This document shows, piece by piece, positions 11,875-24,089 of a stretch of 64,000 bases of DNA (position 1 is the first letter of the stretch; each line of letters begins with the position of its first letter). A model generated the notes under the pieces. That model did not search any database and was not told where the DNA came from. It was given only the letters and a program-made list of their open reading frames with translations. Source of the stretch: Dryocosmus kuriphilus. Lineage: Eukaryota; Arthropoda; Insecta; Hymenoptera; Cynipidae. The stretch lies in NCBI GenBank assembly GCA_038277395.1, contig CM076193.1, forward strand, positions 87,249,583 through 87,313,582, read 5' to 3'. Position numbers and translations under genes: made by a program.

Positions 11875-12420
11875 TTACATGAAGACTTCTCCACTTTCGT
11901 ATTCGCGGAGAAGATTGTCGATTGCCGAGAGGGTTTCGGACTCGCAGACCCCGGTCCCGACCGTACTATTTGCGATATGTTTATGGGGTTCAGGATCCAC
12001 CGTATTCCCGCTATTATATATTGATGCGTGCGTGGCGTTAAATTTCTCGATTTCCTAGCATTGCATTCACAAGGTGAGGCCTTCGCGTTCCTTGTTCGAG
12101 ATGAAATCGTGTTTACTGAGGACAGGTGCCCAATCGGTTATCGGAGGGGAGAGCGATGTCCGCACTGATCGTGCCTATGATCTCGGAGACTATGGCCACC
12201 GAACAACGGACCTAAGTACCGGATCGATCTGCACTGTCGGACGGTATGCTTGCCCAATATTCCATCGCTGTCTCTGCTTCTGTGCGGAATTGCTGTGCGA
12301 GTTCCAGTGAAATGATTCCCGTACTTCGCAACTTTCGGATGTGTCGAAGCCGCGCGATGCCGCTTCGCAAAATTCGAACAAGCCTGATTACCGTCTTTCA
12401 AACAATTCCAACTTTACCAA
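11875..12420 (-). pseudogene. Unidentified degenerate coding stretch
   Basis: The minus strand has protein-like reading frames in a GC-richer island. The last one ends at a TAA at 11875-11877 and reads EIEKFNATHASIYNSG upstream of DNLLREYESGEVFM. The same frame continues upstream through two stops (about 12055-12070) into another 20-odd sensible codons, then shifts frame around 12120-12140. Another open piece lies at 12190-12400. A splice acceptor TAG at 12055-12057 could remove the stops, but it has no pyrimidine tract. I do not recognise the family; it may be a decayed transposon ORF or the end of a host gene. Confidence 0.35.
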
Positions 12421-12429
12421 GTTTTCCAA

Positions 12430-13241
12430 GCAAGTAGACACACTGTTAAGCAATTCTATTTTTACTTCAATTTTCATATAATATTTATTTAACGCAGTTT
12501 TCATAATACTTATTTTTACAGGTATGATGTCCACAAAGTCACTTTATTCCAGAAACAAAGGGGAGCCAAGCCCAAGTCCATCAGTCTTACAAGACACCTG
12601 AAATATTCCAAATTTTGGGGGATTACTTCAAAATATGAAAGGTTTAAATACAAGAACCAATGCAAATTTAAATACTAGTTTTCAAAATTTTGTCTACTTA
12701 TGCAGCTGATCCCCTAGATACTCTGGCACCTATATATGTCCTGCTAAATCCATTTTCCAACAAGTGAGAAACCAAAATTACAAAAGTTCGAAATTGAAAT
12801 GAAATCTAAATTACTGAAAGTAGAAACTTCGAAAAAAAACTTACAATTTGAATTAAGATTAGTTCATTATTTGAAACGTAAGTTTGATCTTTGATATGTC
12901 AATATCTTTGGTATTTAAAGAATATTGTTTTATATTTGGTATGTTTAAAATTCAGATAATTAAAAACTGTCTTTCATTAAAATTTGGAAAGTTTTGTATT
13001 AATTTTGTATTTGATTCCTACTCATTATTTTAGCCTTCATTTCGAATTTTTGGATTGGATTCAATTCGTCCGCAGAAAGTGATACTACCTTTGAAAATAT
13101 TTAGTAACAATACATATTCAAAGAAGTGAGAAATATTGTTGTTCTAAAGCAAGAATAGGGTGTTTAAGCGAGGATGCTTTCCAAGGAAGGGAATATTGGT
13201 GACATTGCGGAGAAGTAGGTGACCACAGTAATATTACAATT
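12430..13241. other. AT-rich spacer before Gypsy-1
   Basis: No coding frame or repeat recognised. It ends with AATT at 13238-13241, which may be the Gypsy-1 target duplication. Confidence 0.4.
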
Positions 13242-13820
13242 TGTGACAGTGCCAAACTCACCTGTCACTTTGGTAAAAATAAAAAAAGACAATTCCTCCT
13301 GCCGCCTCCGGGAAAAATAAACATGGATCCCTTCTCACCTTTTTTGCTCGCCCGGAAAATCGGAGCGAGGGTCAAACTCCGCGAGGGCACTTTCGGCACA
13401 AAATTTAGATTATTACTTATGTCTCTTTTTTAAATGCCAGCTCCGCGGTAGGTGGACTTGCCAGGGTGTCTCATCCATGGTAGGAAGCAGAGCGGAGGTA
13501 TCACAGATACTAGTGTCTTTTTCCATCGCACAAGAGGGTCAACGGTGTTCGGGACTTCCGACGTTAGAGTGAAGCACCAGCGACAGCAGGAGGAGAAACA
13601 AACCGATCCGCCAGTCACCAGCCTTCAACGAGATCTTTAATGGCACAACCGGAAACCCGGAAGTGACAGATGGCGCTGAGAGCGATTAAACCTATTGTAA
13701 TGTGTATCGAACTTCGCCATTGACTGGCGCCCATGATCAATTTGAAAAGATTAAATTCGTAATTGAGCTTTGCCATTCAGTGTGGGTAACTATTTCAGGA
13801 GGCGAAAATTACCCTCACAA
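13242..13820 (+). repeat. Gypsy-1 5' LTR (internally shortened)
   Basis: Starts TGTGACAGTGCC and ends ACCCTCACAA. It aligns at both ends with 21695-23610: 13242-13655 with the first about 480 bp of the 3' LTR, and 13705-13820 with its last about 115 bp. About 1.3 kb present in the 3' copy is absent here. Confidence 0.8.
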
Positions 13821-13822
13821 AT

Positions 13823-13833
13823 TGGCGCCCAAC
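13823..13833 (+). promoter_or_regulatory. Gypsy-1 primer-binding site
   Basis: TGGCGCCCAAC lies 2-3 nt after the 5' LTR. It begins with the TGG expected for pairing to a tRNA 3' CCA end and is identical to the Gypsy-2 site. Confidence 0.8.
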
Positions 13834-14622
13834 TAAATCCAACCACATTTAAACCAAATAGGAAACTTAGGTCACCCATATTTAACTGAGATGGTTGCAA
13901 CCACCAACATTGAAAATTTTTTCGGTAATTTATAAATTGGTGGATGCATTAAGGAGTCTCCGAAAAACAAAACAGGAGGAATAGACAGACATTTTGTTTT
14001 CTGCGAACAAGCCATTCCGAGATGTTCGATTGAAGTTCCAATATATTTAATAATGAAGTGAAAATTCTTTCGAACCCTCTATGGTATTGACTTTACTGAT
14101 GTATTAATATTGACTGATTGACGATGCATTGAAGCCTGTGATTTTTCAAAATTTATTATGTACTTATGATTTACATTGTGTGTATTTTTGATTTATGTAT
14201 TTTGAATCTGCACATGAAATATTTATTTGTATCTTGTTACTGAACAAGAGAGACCTGATTATTCAGTAGGAAATAGAGCTGCGGATTAGATTAATCGCCT
14301 TCGGTAATTTCCATAGTCGCGCAAAAACTAGACGTACGCGTAACGGTACTTAGAAAAATTTTTAAAAATACTCGAACTAGAATCACGCGTTTGCCAGGAA
14401 CAAGGTTGGCGCCGAAAATATTGGCACTGGGACGGCTCATGAACTTTGGAACGCGCAAAAGTTTAGGGACGAAATTTTTCTTTGTTTGTAGAGAAACATA
14501 ATTAATAAATTATTGTATTTTTTCACGGTAAACCATTACAGTTGTGCACTCAAGCTTGGAATTTTGGAGTGTTCAACCAATTTCGATACATTTAGAAAAG
14601 TTTGAAGATTTTAATAAAAAAG

Positions 14623-16713
14623 ATGGCGTTTTTAAATTCAATCGAAAACGTCAACACGTATAAGGAGTTGGTACTATTAATTGCGGAATTGGATAACTCT
14701 GAGATTAACAATAGTTTAGAAGCGTTAAATCTAGACACCTTCGGTACACGGAAATTAAAATGCGCCAGATGCGTAGGGTAATTAAACTTTTGAAAGGTTG
14801 GTCTTCGCGCGACTCAGATTTACGTTCGTAACATCAGCAGTTACAAATGACGAAACAGAGATAGAATCCGATTTTGAAAATCTAGCCGCAGGTCCTCCCT
14901 GTAGCGGACAAATAAATGGACCGTTTACTCCAGTAATGGTAACAGTAGAAACTAGAGTCATAAGCGCGAATTACATAACAACGATGGTAGGTTAACCACG
15001 AACTTGAATAGTAATATCTACTACAACCCCCATTGGTACTTTAAGTACAGTCTCGACACCGCGAATCAAGCCAACACTTTTCCCGGCGATTAACCCAACG
15101 AATTTGTCATTCAATTATGCACAAATTTTTGGGGTGAAGAATCTATTAAATATGCCGGATACGGGAATCCCTTTTGAAAAAATTCAGCCTAGTAGAAACC
15201 AATCGGGACTCGCAAACCGCATTACTGGGAGCGCTACCCTTTCCCCTAATAATAAGACAACTTCGGGCCACCCTGAAACGGTTTGGCTAAATATACCACA
15301 CTTAGACTCCAATGAGCTCAGACGCAGCGATTTAGGAATGCCACAAAAAAACAATTTTGGCACAACTAGAAAAGATCCTAAAGATCAAACAAGTAGAATG
15401 TATCGAAATACCTCTGATTCAGACTCTGAGCGGGGCGTTCCAAGAAATAAGAATTTTAGCAAACATAGCCTCGGTCCCATAGAAGCAACGCCCGTATGTC
15501 ATTCAAGAATAGTCGATACGGGGAATTCTTACCTGAAATTCCGCAAACCGATGTGGTAACTGAAAGATTTAGAAGCTCGAAACCCAGCTCTAGGGATATA
15601 TCGCGAAGAAGTAACATCGATTTTAAAGACATGCGTTCCCGCAATCACTCCTCGGACAGAGACACGATTTACAGCAACAAATCGTTCAATAGAAGTCGCC
15701 ATGGTAATAGAGATCTAGGTAAAATTGTTTTGGGATGGAACTTGACCTTTAACGGTAGAAGCGATTTGAGCGCAGATGGTTTCCTGACAAAAATCGAGGA
15801 TCGTAGGAAACTAACCAGGGTGACAGACGACGAATTCTTACTAGCTATGCTGGTACTGCCAGAGGGAATACCGTCGAAGTGGTTCAAAAATCACGAAAAA
15901 CAGTTTTATATCTGGCGTAAGTTTTGCAAAGAATTAAGGTCCCATTTCGGTGACGATGACTTTGAAAAAAGGGTGAAAGAACAAATTCAGGCTAGGACTC
16001 AGGGTAAAGACGAGTCTATCGATGACTATTTAACCAATATACAAAGCCTGATAAATCTACTCGAAGACGAAGTCCCGATATTCGACCAGTTAGACTGGGT
16101 CCATAGAGGTCTACGACCCGACTACCACAAGTTTATCCATCGCTCAGAGTACAGATCTTTCAGAGAACTTTCTCGCCTCGAAAGAAGCTGGGAGAAAGAG
16201 TGGAACATATACATGAGGGAATGCAAAGCTCCACCTCCTCCCAAGAACACTTTCCTGGAAGAATTCGCCTATAGACCACATTCGACTCCGAAGAACAACA
16301 AGCAATCACCGTCTTTAGCGTTAAAAGAGGAAGTAGATAAGTGCACGGTAGTAGGTACCGAGAAGAAGCAGGGTGCAAAGAACAAGGGCAAGGGTGTCGA
16401 GAGTGGGGGTAGGCGTGAACACAACAACCCCCCAGCATGTTTTAAAGATGGGGGAGGTTAGCAGAGCAATATGGCCTCTGCTGATAGTAACAAAAAGAAT
16501 GAGACTCCGGTTAGAGACCCCAGTGATGTGGTTTGCTTCAATTGCGACCAACCCGGGCACTATCAGAAAGGTTATGCAGCCTCCAGGAGACTCCGCTGCT
16601 TCAAACAGAAAGCGGTAGGCTTCACGACTGGGAACTGCCAACAGGGTTCGGGAAATGCCAAGGAGAAGCAGCAAGCATTGTCCGTGCTGCCTTTCAGTCA
16701 CCACAGACCGTGA
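14623..16713 (+). pseudogene. Gypsy-1 gag
   Basis: A probable start is ATG at 14623 (MAFLNSIENV); the frame breaks near 14780 and resumes at 15104 and 15496. The 321-codon segment 15496-16461 has a retrotransposon gag capsid domain: WKFCKELRSHFG-type motif, QARTQGKDESIDDYLTN, and LDWVHRGLRPDY. A pair of zinc knuckles follows in another frame (about 16530-16630). The first reads CFNCDQPGHYQKGY, with the last Cys replaced by Tyr; the second has Gln for a Cys. Gag would form the particle and bind RNA. Breaks and lost zinc ligands make it inactive. Confidence 0.75.
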
Positions 16714-17199
16714 GTGAAACTTCGGCTGTCCCCATTAAGAACAATCCGAGTGATAGACAAAATGCGTATGATTTTACGGAAATTAGGGGCTTTGGTCTGC
16801 CCAAAACCCTTTCAGATACCGGGGCTATGCCCCAGACTGAAGTCGAAGCCGATAGGGAAGCTGAGCTAAGGCTCCAGTTTCTGGAGGTGGGTTCTGAGAA
16901 AGTATCATTCCAGTCGACAATCGACATGGAGGAATTTCTGGGTACCAGTATGCCCGACGATGAGATAGATAGTGAAATATCGTCGGACAATGATAGCCTT
17001 GCGAGTGGAAATGGACCTATAAAATTGATAGTAGAGGCCCAGATCCACGACATCCATGAAAGTACGCCACATAAACGGTCAAAAAGGATAGTCTGCCCAA
17101 TTTCGAGTAGGCTACGCCTCCTTGTGGAAGATTTAGAGTTAATTGGGACGCTAGAGGGCAGTATCACAGAAACGGAGCTGATTAGTGGAATGGTTGAGA

Positions 17200-17309
17200 C
17201 AACCGAAGTTGCCAATAGGATACATGTGATGACAACTATCGACTCCATCACACTGAACACATTAATCGACAATGGATCTTCTCGCGTTCTTATTCGTAAA
17301 TCGGTCTGA
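17200..17309 (+). pseudogene. Gypsy-1 protease remnant
   Basis: The end of a plus-strand frame reads TLIDNGSSRVLIRKSV, matching the retropepsin active-site region (hydrophobic, D-T/S-G-S/A) with Asn in place of the Thr/Ser after Asp, then a stop. Protease and downstream RT are in different frames. Confidence 0.55.
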
Positions 17310-17511
17310 GATAGGATAGCGAAGAATTCCGGTAGAAAATTAGACTGCACCAGGAAATCGCACATGATAGCAGCAAATGGTTCGACCGATAGGATTGTCG
17401 ATAAGGTCAACCTGCCATAACGATCGATGGGGTAAACTCGAATTAGCGAAGTTAGGATAGTGAATAACTTGGACATCGAGATGATACTGGGGCTGGAGGG
17501 CCAAGGAAAAT

Positions 17512-19030
17512 TTGATAGTGGCTTTTCTCTCGCGCTCTAGGAAAGTTTTTATGCCGGTCTCTCATGGTAAACATTACCCTTTGAAGCAATGTTTGGTGGA
17601 AGAGGAGAGTTGTAGTCTCGTAGCCGCTTTACTCGATGGGGAGGAGGAAGCTTTGAAAGAGTTTTTGAGAATAAAGCTCCATCCTAAATCGCAGGGACCG
17701 TTGGGAGCGACCCACCTCATCACCCACACCATTGATGTTGGAGGCCATGCTCCCATTAAAAAGAGGTACCGCATAGTATCTCCAGAGGTACAAGAAATAA
17801 TGTACAAGGAGATAGATAGGTTGTTAGCTGAGGTTATCATCTCTGCATCCTGTAGCGAATGGTCCGCACCGATCGTAATGGCGCGTAAGCCGGAGGGAAA
17901 ATACCCTTTATGTTTGAATTTTCGTAAATTAAACGCTATTTCCAGAAAAGACGCCTATATTCTCCTCTAGATGACTGACATATTGAGGCAGTTGATGGCC
18001 ACGAAATATATTTCGAAATTAGATTTGTGCGCCGCCTTCAATCAAATCCCGCTAGAAAAGAACAGTCAACCTTAGACGGCGATCACGGTGCCATTAAGAG
18101 GGCTATTCGAGTTTAAAAGAATGCCTTTTGGTCTCACAGGAGCCCCGGCAACGTTCCAGCTTCTTATTGATAGGTTAATCACGCCGGTGATGAGACTGAA
18201 CATGTTCAGTTACCTCTACGATATCATTGTTGTCACTGAGACGTTCGAGGAAGACCTGGTTCGGCTAGGAAGGATTTTCGACAGAGTAGCCGAGACTGAT
18301 TTGACGATAAATCCGGAAAAGAGCGAGTTTTGCTATTCAGAAGTTAGATACCTGGGATTTGTCGTCAATCAAGCCGGCCTAAGGGTAGATCCCGAGAAAG
18401 TAGCTCCAGTAGCTTCCTATCCCGCCTCAAAAACAGTGAGTGAAACAGTTGCGTAGGTTTATGGGTATATCCTTCTGGTATCGGTGGTTTATACCGGAAT
18501 TTGCGACGGTCGCCGAACCACTGACTCGACTCTTTCGAACTAACGTAAAATGGCACTGGGGCGACAAGGAAGAGGAAGCTTTTGAACATTTCAAGAGGGC
18601 ATTGACCGGTGCACCCATACTCGCGTATATGAGATTTAAGAGCGTAATCGAGAATCCATTCAGTCTGCAGACTGATGCTAGCGCGACCGACTTGGGTGCG
18701 GTTCTGACTAAGGTGGAGCATGGGGAGGAGAGGGTCATCGCTTTTGCGAGCAGAACTCTCCTAGCTACTGAACGGAACTATACCGTCACGGAACGCGAAT
18801 GTCTGGCAGTCGTCTGGGGAATCCGGAAATTTCGGAAGTATTTGGAAGGATTTTATTTCAGGGTTATCACTGACCATAGTAACTTGGGGTGTATACATAA
18901 CCTAAGAAACCCGACTGGCCGAAACGCGAGATTGGGCTTGGAACTCTGAGGGTACGATTTCGAAATCGTACATCAGAAGGGTGCCCTACACCACGTCCCT
19001 GATGCGTTGTCCAGGTTTTCAGAGGACGAC
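17512..19030 (+). pseudogene. Gypsy-1 reverse transcriptase and RNase H
   Basis: RT blocks appear in order: CSEWSAPIVMARKPEGKYPL, LCLNFRKLNAI, SKLDLCAAFNQIPL, RMPFGLTGAPATFQ, then the active-site block and LGFVVNQAG. Stops at 17968 and about 18075 and a frameshift near 18435 break it. The active site reads YLYD (18211-18222) where YLDD is expected, a loss of a catalytic Asp. RNase H follows at 18440-18949 with TDASATDLGAVL, AFASRTL and VITDHSNL. Confidence 0.85.
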
Positions 19031-19229
19031 GAGTCTCCAGCGTCTGGTGTGAGCGATACAGAGGATCAGTTGTATCTAAGGCGAATGCAGGCAGTTTATG
19101 ATCGGCCGAGGATCTTTCCCGACTGGAAAATCGAGAACGGAATGTTATATCGGCATAGAACAAATACGTAAATAGACGGGTTATTGACCGATTTTGATGC
19201 TTAGAAGCTCATCTTACCGACAGAACTTA

Positions 19230-20298
19230 GTCCCCGGGCGTTACAGGAGGCACGCGAGGAACCTCAGGCTGGTCACTCAGGCAACGAAAAGACCTACACA
19301 TTGTTAGCCCTACGTTATTATTGGCCGGGTATGTTTCGTGATGTAGTCCAATGCGTTCGCATTTGTGGTCCCTGCCAGAGATGTAAGGTCGAGCAGTCTC
19401 GTCCGGCCTGTATGATGGGCCAGCGAGTTGCGGAGCAGGCCTGGCTGGTGGTGGCTATAGGACATCATAGGCCCTTTTCCTAAGAGTATGACCGGGCACA
19501 AGTATATCCTGGTGTTCCAAGACCTCTTCACCAAGTAGATTGAATGCGTTGCAATTCCTACGGCTCACGGTTCCACTATAAGGAAGACGTTCGAGGATTT
19601 GGTGGTGTGCATTGGGGAGCACAGGAAGCCATCCATACCGCCAACGGAAAGGAGTTTGCGAATAACATGTTGGAACAGATGTGTCGCGGAATCGGTATCA
19701 TCCACACTACGACCCCGGTATATCACGCCCAGGCCAACCTGACCGAGAGAGTGAATAGGGTTCTAAAGACCATGATTGTGGCCTTCCTCCAGGATAACCA
19801 CCAGGATTGGGACGCGCATCTGCCGGAATTCCGATTCGCGTATAATTCCGCGGTCCACGGCACACTAAAGGTCTCTCCCGCCTTTTTGAATTTCGGACGG
19901 AATCTCCTTCCTTATAGGACGATGCGGCGAGATCTCGCAAACAGCGTCCAGCAAGCTAACCCACGACTGGAAGAGTGGCTACAGATGGTGAAATGAAAAG
20001 ATCCCCTCCGTGACTGGGTTTGACGAAATCTGGGCAAGGCGTTTCAGTCACAGTCCAAGTATTTTAATGCGAGTAAAGGGACAGGTATTTCAGGTTGGGA
20101 GACTTAGTCCGTAGGTCAAATAAAAAGTTTTCGAAGAAAGTAGACAAGGTGGAGGGTAAGCTCTTTCCAAGGTTCGAGGGCGCGTTTAGGAGCAAATGTC
20201 GATTGTCCCTGGTAGTCTTCATCTTGGTCAACGATAAGGGAAAATTTATCGTGAAGGAGCACGTCAAACACTTGAAACACTTCGTCGCGATAGACTAG
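19230..20298 (+). pseudogene. Gypsy-1 integrase
   Basis: An H2C2-type zinc region (GHSGNEKT, then YYWPGMF and CGPCQRCK, about 19270-19390) precedes core motifs: ANGKEFANNM, HTTTPVYHAQANLTERVNR, and HLPEFRFAYNSAVHGT (about 19640-19860). The C-terminal domain (20095-20298) is in another frame. At least three stops or shifts disrupt it. Integrase would insert the cDNA. Confidence 0.8.
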
Positions 20299-20639
20299 TC
20301 GACAGTCGAGATTCAAGGCTTCGAACCCTTTTCTTTCAGGATACCGTCTACGTCGATGACCCCTCCATTCCTGAGGTGTACAGGACACTCTTCGTGGTGC
20401 GAGGGGATTGGACGCGGACGAGGGCGGGGGATTCCCCTAAGGAACCAATCACACCCGCGGCCAATGAGGAGCCACCAACCGACAGCTGCCCTCGGCAGAG
20501 GGAGCAACCAAACACAGCTTCTTCCCGACCCGTCGAGGAAACGTCCTGTCGACCACCGGAGGCGGCCCGGTCCTCAGAAGCGAGGCGCCTGGTCGAGGAC
20601 CGCCAGGCTTGGCTGCGGGGTGGGGGGAGCTGAAGCCAA

Positions 20640-20815
20640 AGCCCTACCCTGGCCCAATTCCATGGCGATTCTTCTCCTGTAAGAGGCCGGGGCAAAAGAG
20701 ACAGCACTGCCTCGACCTCAAACCAGGCATGGTGATCTGCTACGGATGCGGAAAGAGAGGGTTCACGAAGGAGACGTGACCCAATTGTAGTAGGTTCTTG
20801 TTGACGGACATGGTG
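20640..20815 (+). pseudogene. Gypsy-1 extra zinc-knuckle pair after integrase
   Basis: Downstream of integrase one frame reads FFSCKRPGQKRQHC then CYGCGKRGFTKET, a TGA, and PNC. This fits two tandem gag-type knuckles: the first with Cys to Phe and His to Gln, the second with its third Cys codon mutated to TGA. Flanking sequence is Pro/Gly/Arg-rich. Gypsy-1 already has knuckles in gag, so this is a second pair at the 3' end of the internal region. Confidence 0.55.
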
Positions 20816-21694
20816 CTGGCCGGCGGGGCCAGGCCGATTCCGACTGTCGAACTGATAGAGGATCCGCCCGGTGGAGGAGGAGCTCCACAGCATCCACCTC
20901 GCACAAAGGCGCAACGACCGATTATAGTGGATGGAGGGACCGACAGGAGATTTTTGTGGAATAATAAATTATCAGGCATAATCAGGATGAGTCGAGTTGG
21001 GGTGAGATTCTGGAGCCTGCCCAAGACGCCGTCCTACGGTGCTAAGAGTATTGATTGTAAGTTCCTTTAGACATGGCCGTCCCTTTCACGTCCCTTCAAC
21101 CCAGGAGCCCGGGCTCTGGCAACTGCCCTTGATTGGCAGTTTGTGTGCTCCCCCTCTCGCCCCTCTCGCATTATAAATGAACCCCATCCTAAGACTACGT
21201 TTTTTTTGTGGTTGTTTTGTCCGTGACGTGTCTTTTCTCTCTTTCGCCTAAGCGGCCTCTATGGTTCTTTCCCTCGTTACATCTCCCTGCCGACGTGTTC
21301 CGGGGGAGTTCGGTATTGATCGTGGTCGATGAACGGAGTAAGGTCCCGACGCGGAAATCTAGGAGCGCAAGATTAGGTGAACAAAAGTGTTTGTTTAGTT
21401 ACGCAATTCACACTTCGAGATACAGTAAAGGAAATTAGGAACCAAAGTACCGTAAAGTCAAATCATGGTTACTCCAGCAGGTTAACTTTGTTTCTTTCTT
21501 TCGTGGTAGATTTCCCTATTGATAGTCTTTTGAATCTCGAAACTGGCGTCGAGAGAGCACTCTGGAGGTGGCCAATCGTTGGTAGGACGTATTATGTGTT
21601 GAGTTATTCGTGTACTACATGTTACCCTTATCATTGGGTGATATACTCGCCAGAATTCAAACGACCAGTAGTCCCCGTCTTAGGTTTGGGAAGT

Positions 21695-23610
21695 TGTGAC
21701 GGTGCAAAACTCAAAGGTCACTTTGTTAAAAATAAAAAAAAGCTGTTCCTCCTGCCGGCTCTGGGAAAAATAAATATGGATCCCTTCTCACTTTTTTTTT
21801 TCGCCCGGAAATTCGGAGCGAGGGACAAACTCCGCGAGGGCACTTTCGGCATATCATTTTTATTATTACTTATGTCTCTTCTTTTTGTAAGTTTATTTGA
21901 AACCATCGGAGCGGTGGCAAGAGTGGACATCGAAGTGTCAACTGGAATTTAAATGCCAGCTCCGCGGTAGGTGGACTTGCCAGGGTTGCTCACCCATGAG
22001 TGGAAGGAGAGCGGAGATACCACAAAGATTAGTGTCTCTTTCCATCGCACGAGACGGTCAACCCTGTTTGGGACTCCGGCAGTTTGAGGGAAGCACCATC
22101 GGCAGCAGAAGGAGAAACAAATCGATCCACCAATCACCAGCCTTCAACGAGATCTTTCATGGCATTACCGGAAACCCGGAATAAATACAAGAGAAAAATT
22201 AGCCACTCAGAATTATCGGGTTCTCTCATTAACATAATTTCTCTCTATGTTTGCCGTCAGAAGCGCCGATACTAATTTCAAGCCAGGACTGCGCGCTCGA
22301 CCATTGGGAAGCTAAGATTGGCGGACGACTGTGACCCGGGCGAAAGGAACGCTGTCATTGGTCGAATCCAGATTCTCTGAAGTCGGCAAATGGCGCCGGA
22401 AGGGGTGAACCTTTCGACTGTTCTAAACCCTTTCCTATTCTCAATTAAGGATTCTGAGTGAGATTGGGAGAATGGAAATATAACCCACTCAGAACCGTTG
22501 GGTCCTTTCATTAACCAAATATTGCTCTATGTTTGCCGCCAGGAATACCGGTATCACCTTCCAATCAGGACAGCGGGCTCTAGCGGCGGATGTGCTACGA
22601 TTGGCGAACGATTGCGACCCGCGCGGAAGGAGCGGTCTCATTGGCTGGAGCCATTTGCGTAGGCTCGACGCACCTGTAGACTCGACGCTACACGACCTGT
22701 TACTTTCGTTCCGAATTTGTAAGCGTATAGACCGATATCGTCATAAGTTGTGCAAAAGTAAGGACATCAAAAAATAAGCTCAGATTTTGAAAATGGAATT
22801 CGAGCGAGGCGATAATTATCGCCATTTGTATAAGGTATGTGGTTTTGTTTTCTGACCGGTGGTTTTGGCGGAGTAGAGCTTTTTTATGTCGAAGAAAAAG
22901 TTATAATACCGCCAAAACGATCGGCTATGTGTCGAAGTATTGCCCCGTTAGTCGCGTTAGTTTAAACTCTTTTTCTGGTCCTAAGCTCGTGATCGGTCCG
23001 CTAAGCTCGCGAGTGTCAGAATCCCCGGTTTCAGAAATTTTGGTATAGTTTAAAATCTCGGCTCGTAGTCGGTAATAGTGTTGTATTTCTCAGTGAATTT
23101 TAGAAACCGACCACGAAAGATCTAAAATGGGAAGATTGGGGAGTTTTCTGGTTTTGTCTGTTTCACGGTAGCCCATGATAACGGGTAGTTTAGATTAAAT
23201 TTTTTTTGAGCTCTCGATATATAATTTATTTTGTCACACTTCATTCCTTCCGGTAAATTTGACTGGTGTCTCTTTTTTTCTCTCGCCGTTCTATGCCTTA
23301 TAATTTATATGTAAGCTCGTACGGTTAAATGAAGAAAAGTGGTGTTAACGTAAAATGTCGGCATCCAGCTTATTTGTGGTTGGGCGATATTCTACCCTAA
23401 GATAAGAGCCACAACAATTTTTTTGAGACAGTAAGGAGCATTTTTGTGTTTCGGTAACTCCTAAATCTGTCAATAGCGAGACAACCGTAAGGTGCTTCGA
23501 ACTTCGCCATTGACTGGTGCCCATGATCAACTTGAAAAGATTAAATTAGTAATTGAACTTTGCCATTCAGGGTGGGTAATTATTTCGGGAACCGAAAATT
23601 ACCCTCACAA
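21695..23610 (+). repeat. Gypsy-1 3' LTR (long form)
   Basis: Starts TGTGACGGTGC and ends ACCCTCACAA, matching the 5' LTR ends. It is about 1.9 kb and includes about 1.3 kb (22175-23485) missing from the 5' copy. That segment holds a 282-bp direct repeat (22203-22484 and 22485 to about 22690) starting CACTCAGAA. A weak purine run (GGTTTGGGAAG) precedes it. Confidence 0.75.
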
Positions 23611-23614
23611 AATT

Positions 23615-24085
23615 TTTAAAAAATATGTGTTTATTACTAGACTTACAGTGTTGAAAGGTAGCGTTGATAATAGAGACAGAGAAATAGAATGAAATGGAGA
23701 CGCCGCTCTCAAAAGACAATATCGGACATGCAAAACGTCGTAGGCAATGTAGAATAGCCAGGTTAGACACAAGGAATCGCTCAATTTCGATAGTGGCTTT
23801 AGAAGGTTCGAGACTCTGAGTCCTCGAGCAACGATAAACTACGAAACGATTCGGAGGCATATCAGAGACTGAACCAGGCGGGTAGTGAGCTCGGCAGCTG
23901 ACTGTCCAGTTGGACTCCGTCGTGGATCTCCGACCGAGAGCTCGGCTGTGGACCCCGCCACATAATATCCACGTTACAGTGATCAGTCCTTAACATTTTA
24001 TACGATTCTACGTGATGCTTCTCCTCCGCCGTTTTACTTTAAAACATTATATGAAACTGCGAATCAATATAGACAATATAGGTGT
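23615..24085. other. Spacer between Gypsy-1 and SINE
   Basis: A moderately GC-rich stretch with no supported gene or repeat. Confidence 0.35.
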
Positions 24086-24089
24086 TCCT

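Larger units (their letters stand above)
13242..23610 (+). mobile_element. Gypsy-1: Ty3/gypsy LTR retrotransposon (degenerate)
   Basis: Layout: 5' LTR, primer-binding site, gag, protease, RT-RNase H, integrase, an extra 3' zinc-knuckle region, 3' LTR. The pol order with integrase last is diagnostic for Ty3/gypsy. AATT precedes the 5' LTR (13238-13241) and follows the 3' LTR (23611-23614), fitting a 4-bp duplication. Numerous stops, frameshifts and a catalytic substitution show it is dead. It shares its primer-binding site and gag type with Gypsy-2. No envelope gene seen. Confidence 0.85.

Noticed and set aside
16694..17476. Minus-strand open frame of 260 codons.
   Set aside because: Antisense to the Gypsy-1 gag-pol region, whose plus-strand motifs are clear.
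20348..20914. Minus-strand open frame of 188 codons.
   Set aside because: Antisense to the Arg/Pro-rich and zinc-knuckle region of Gypsy-1; no domain seen.
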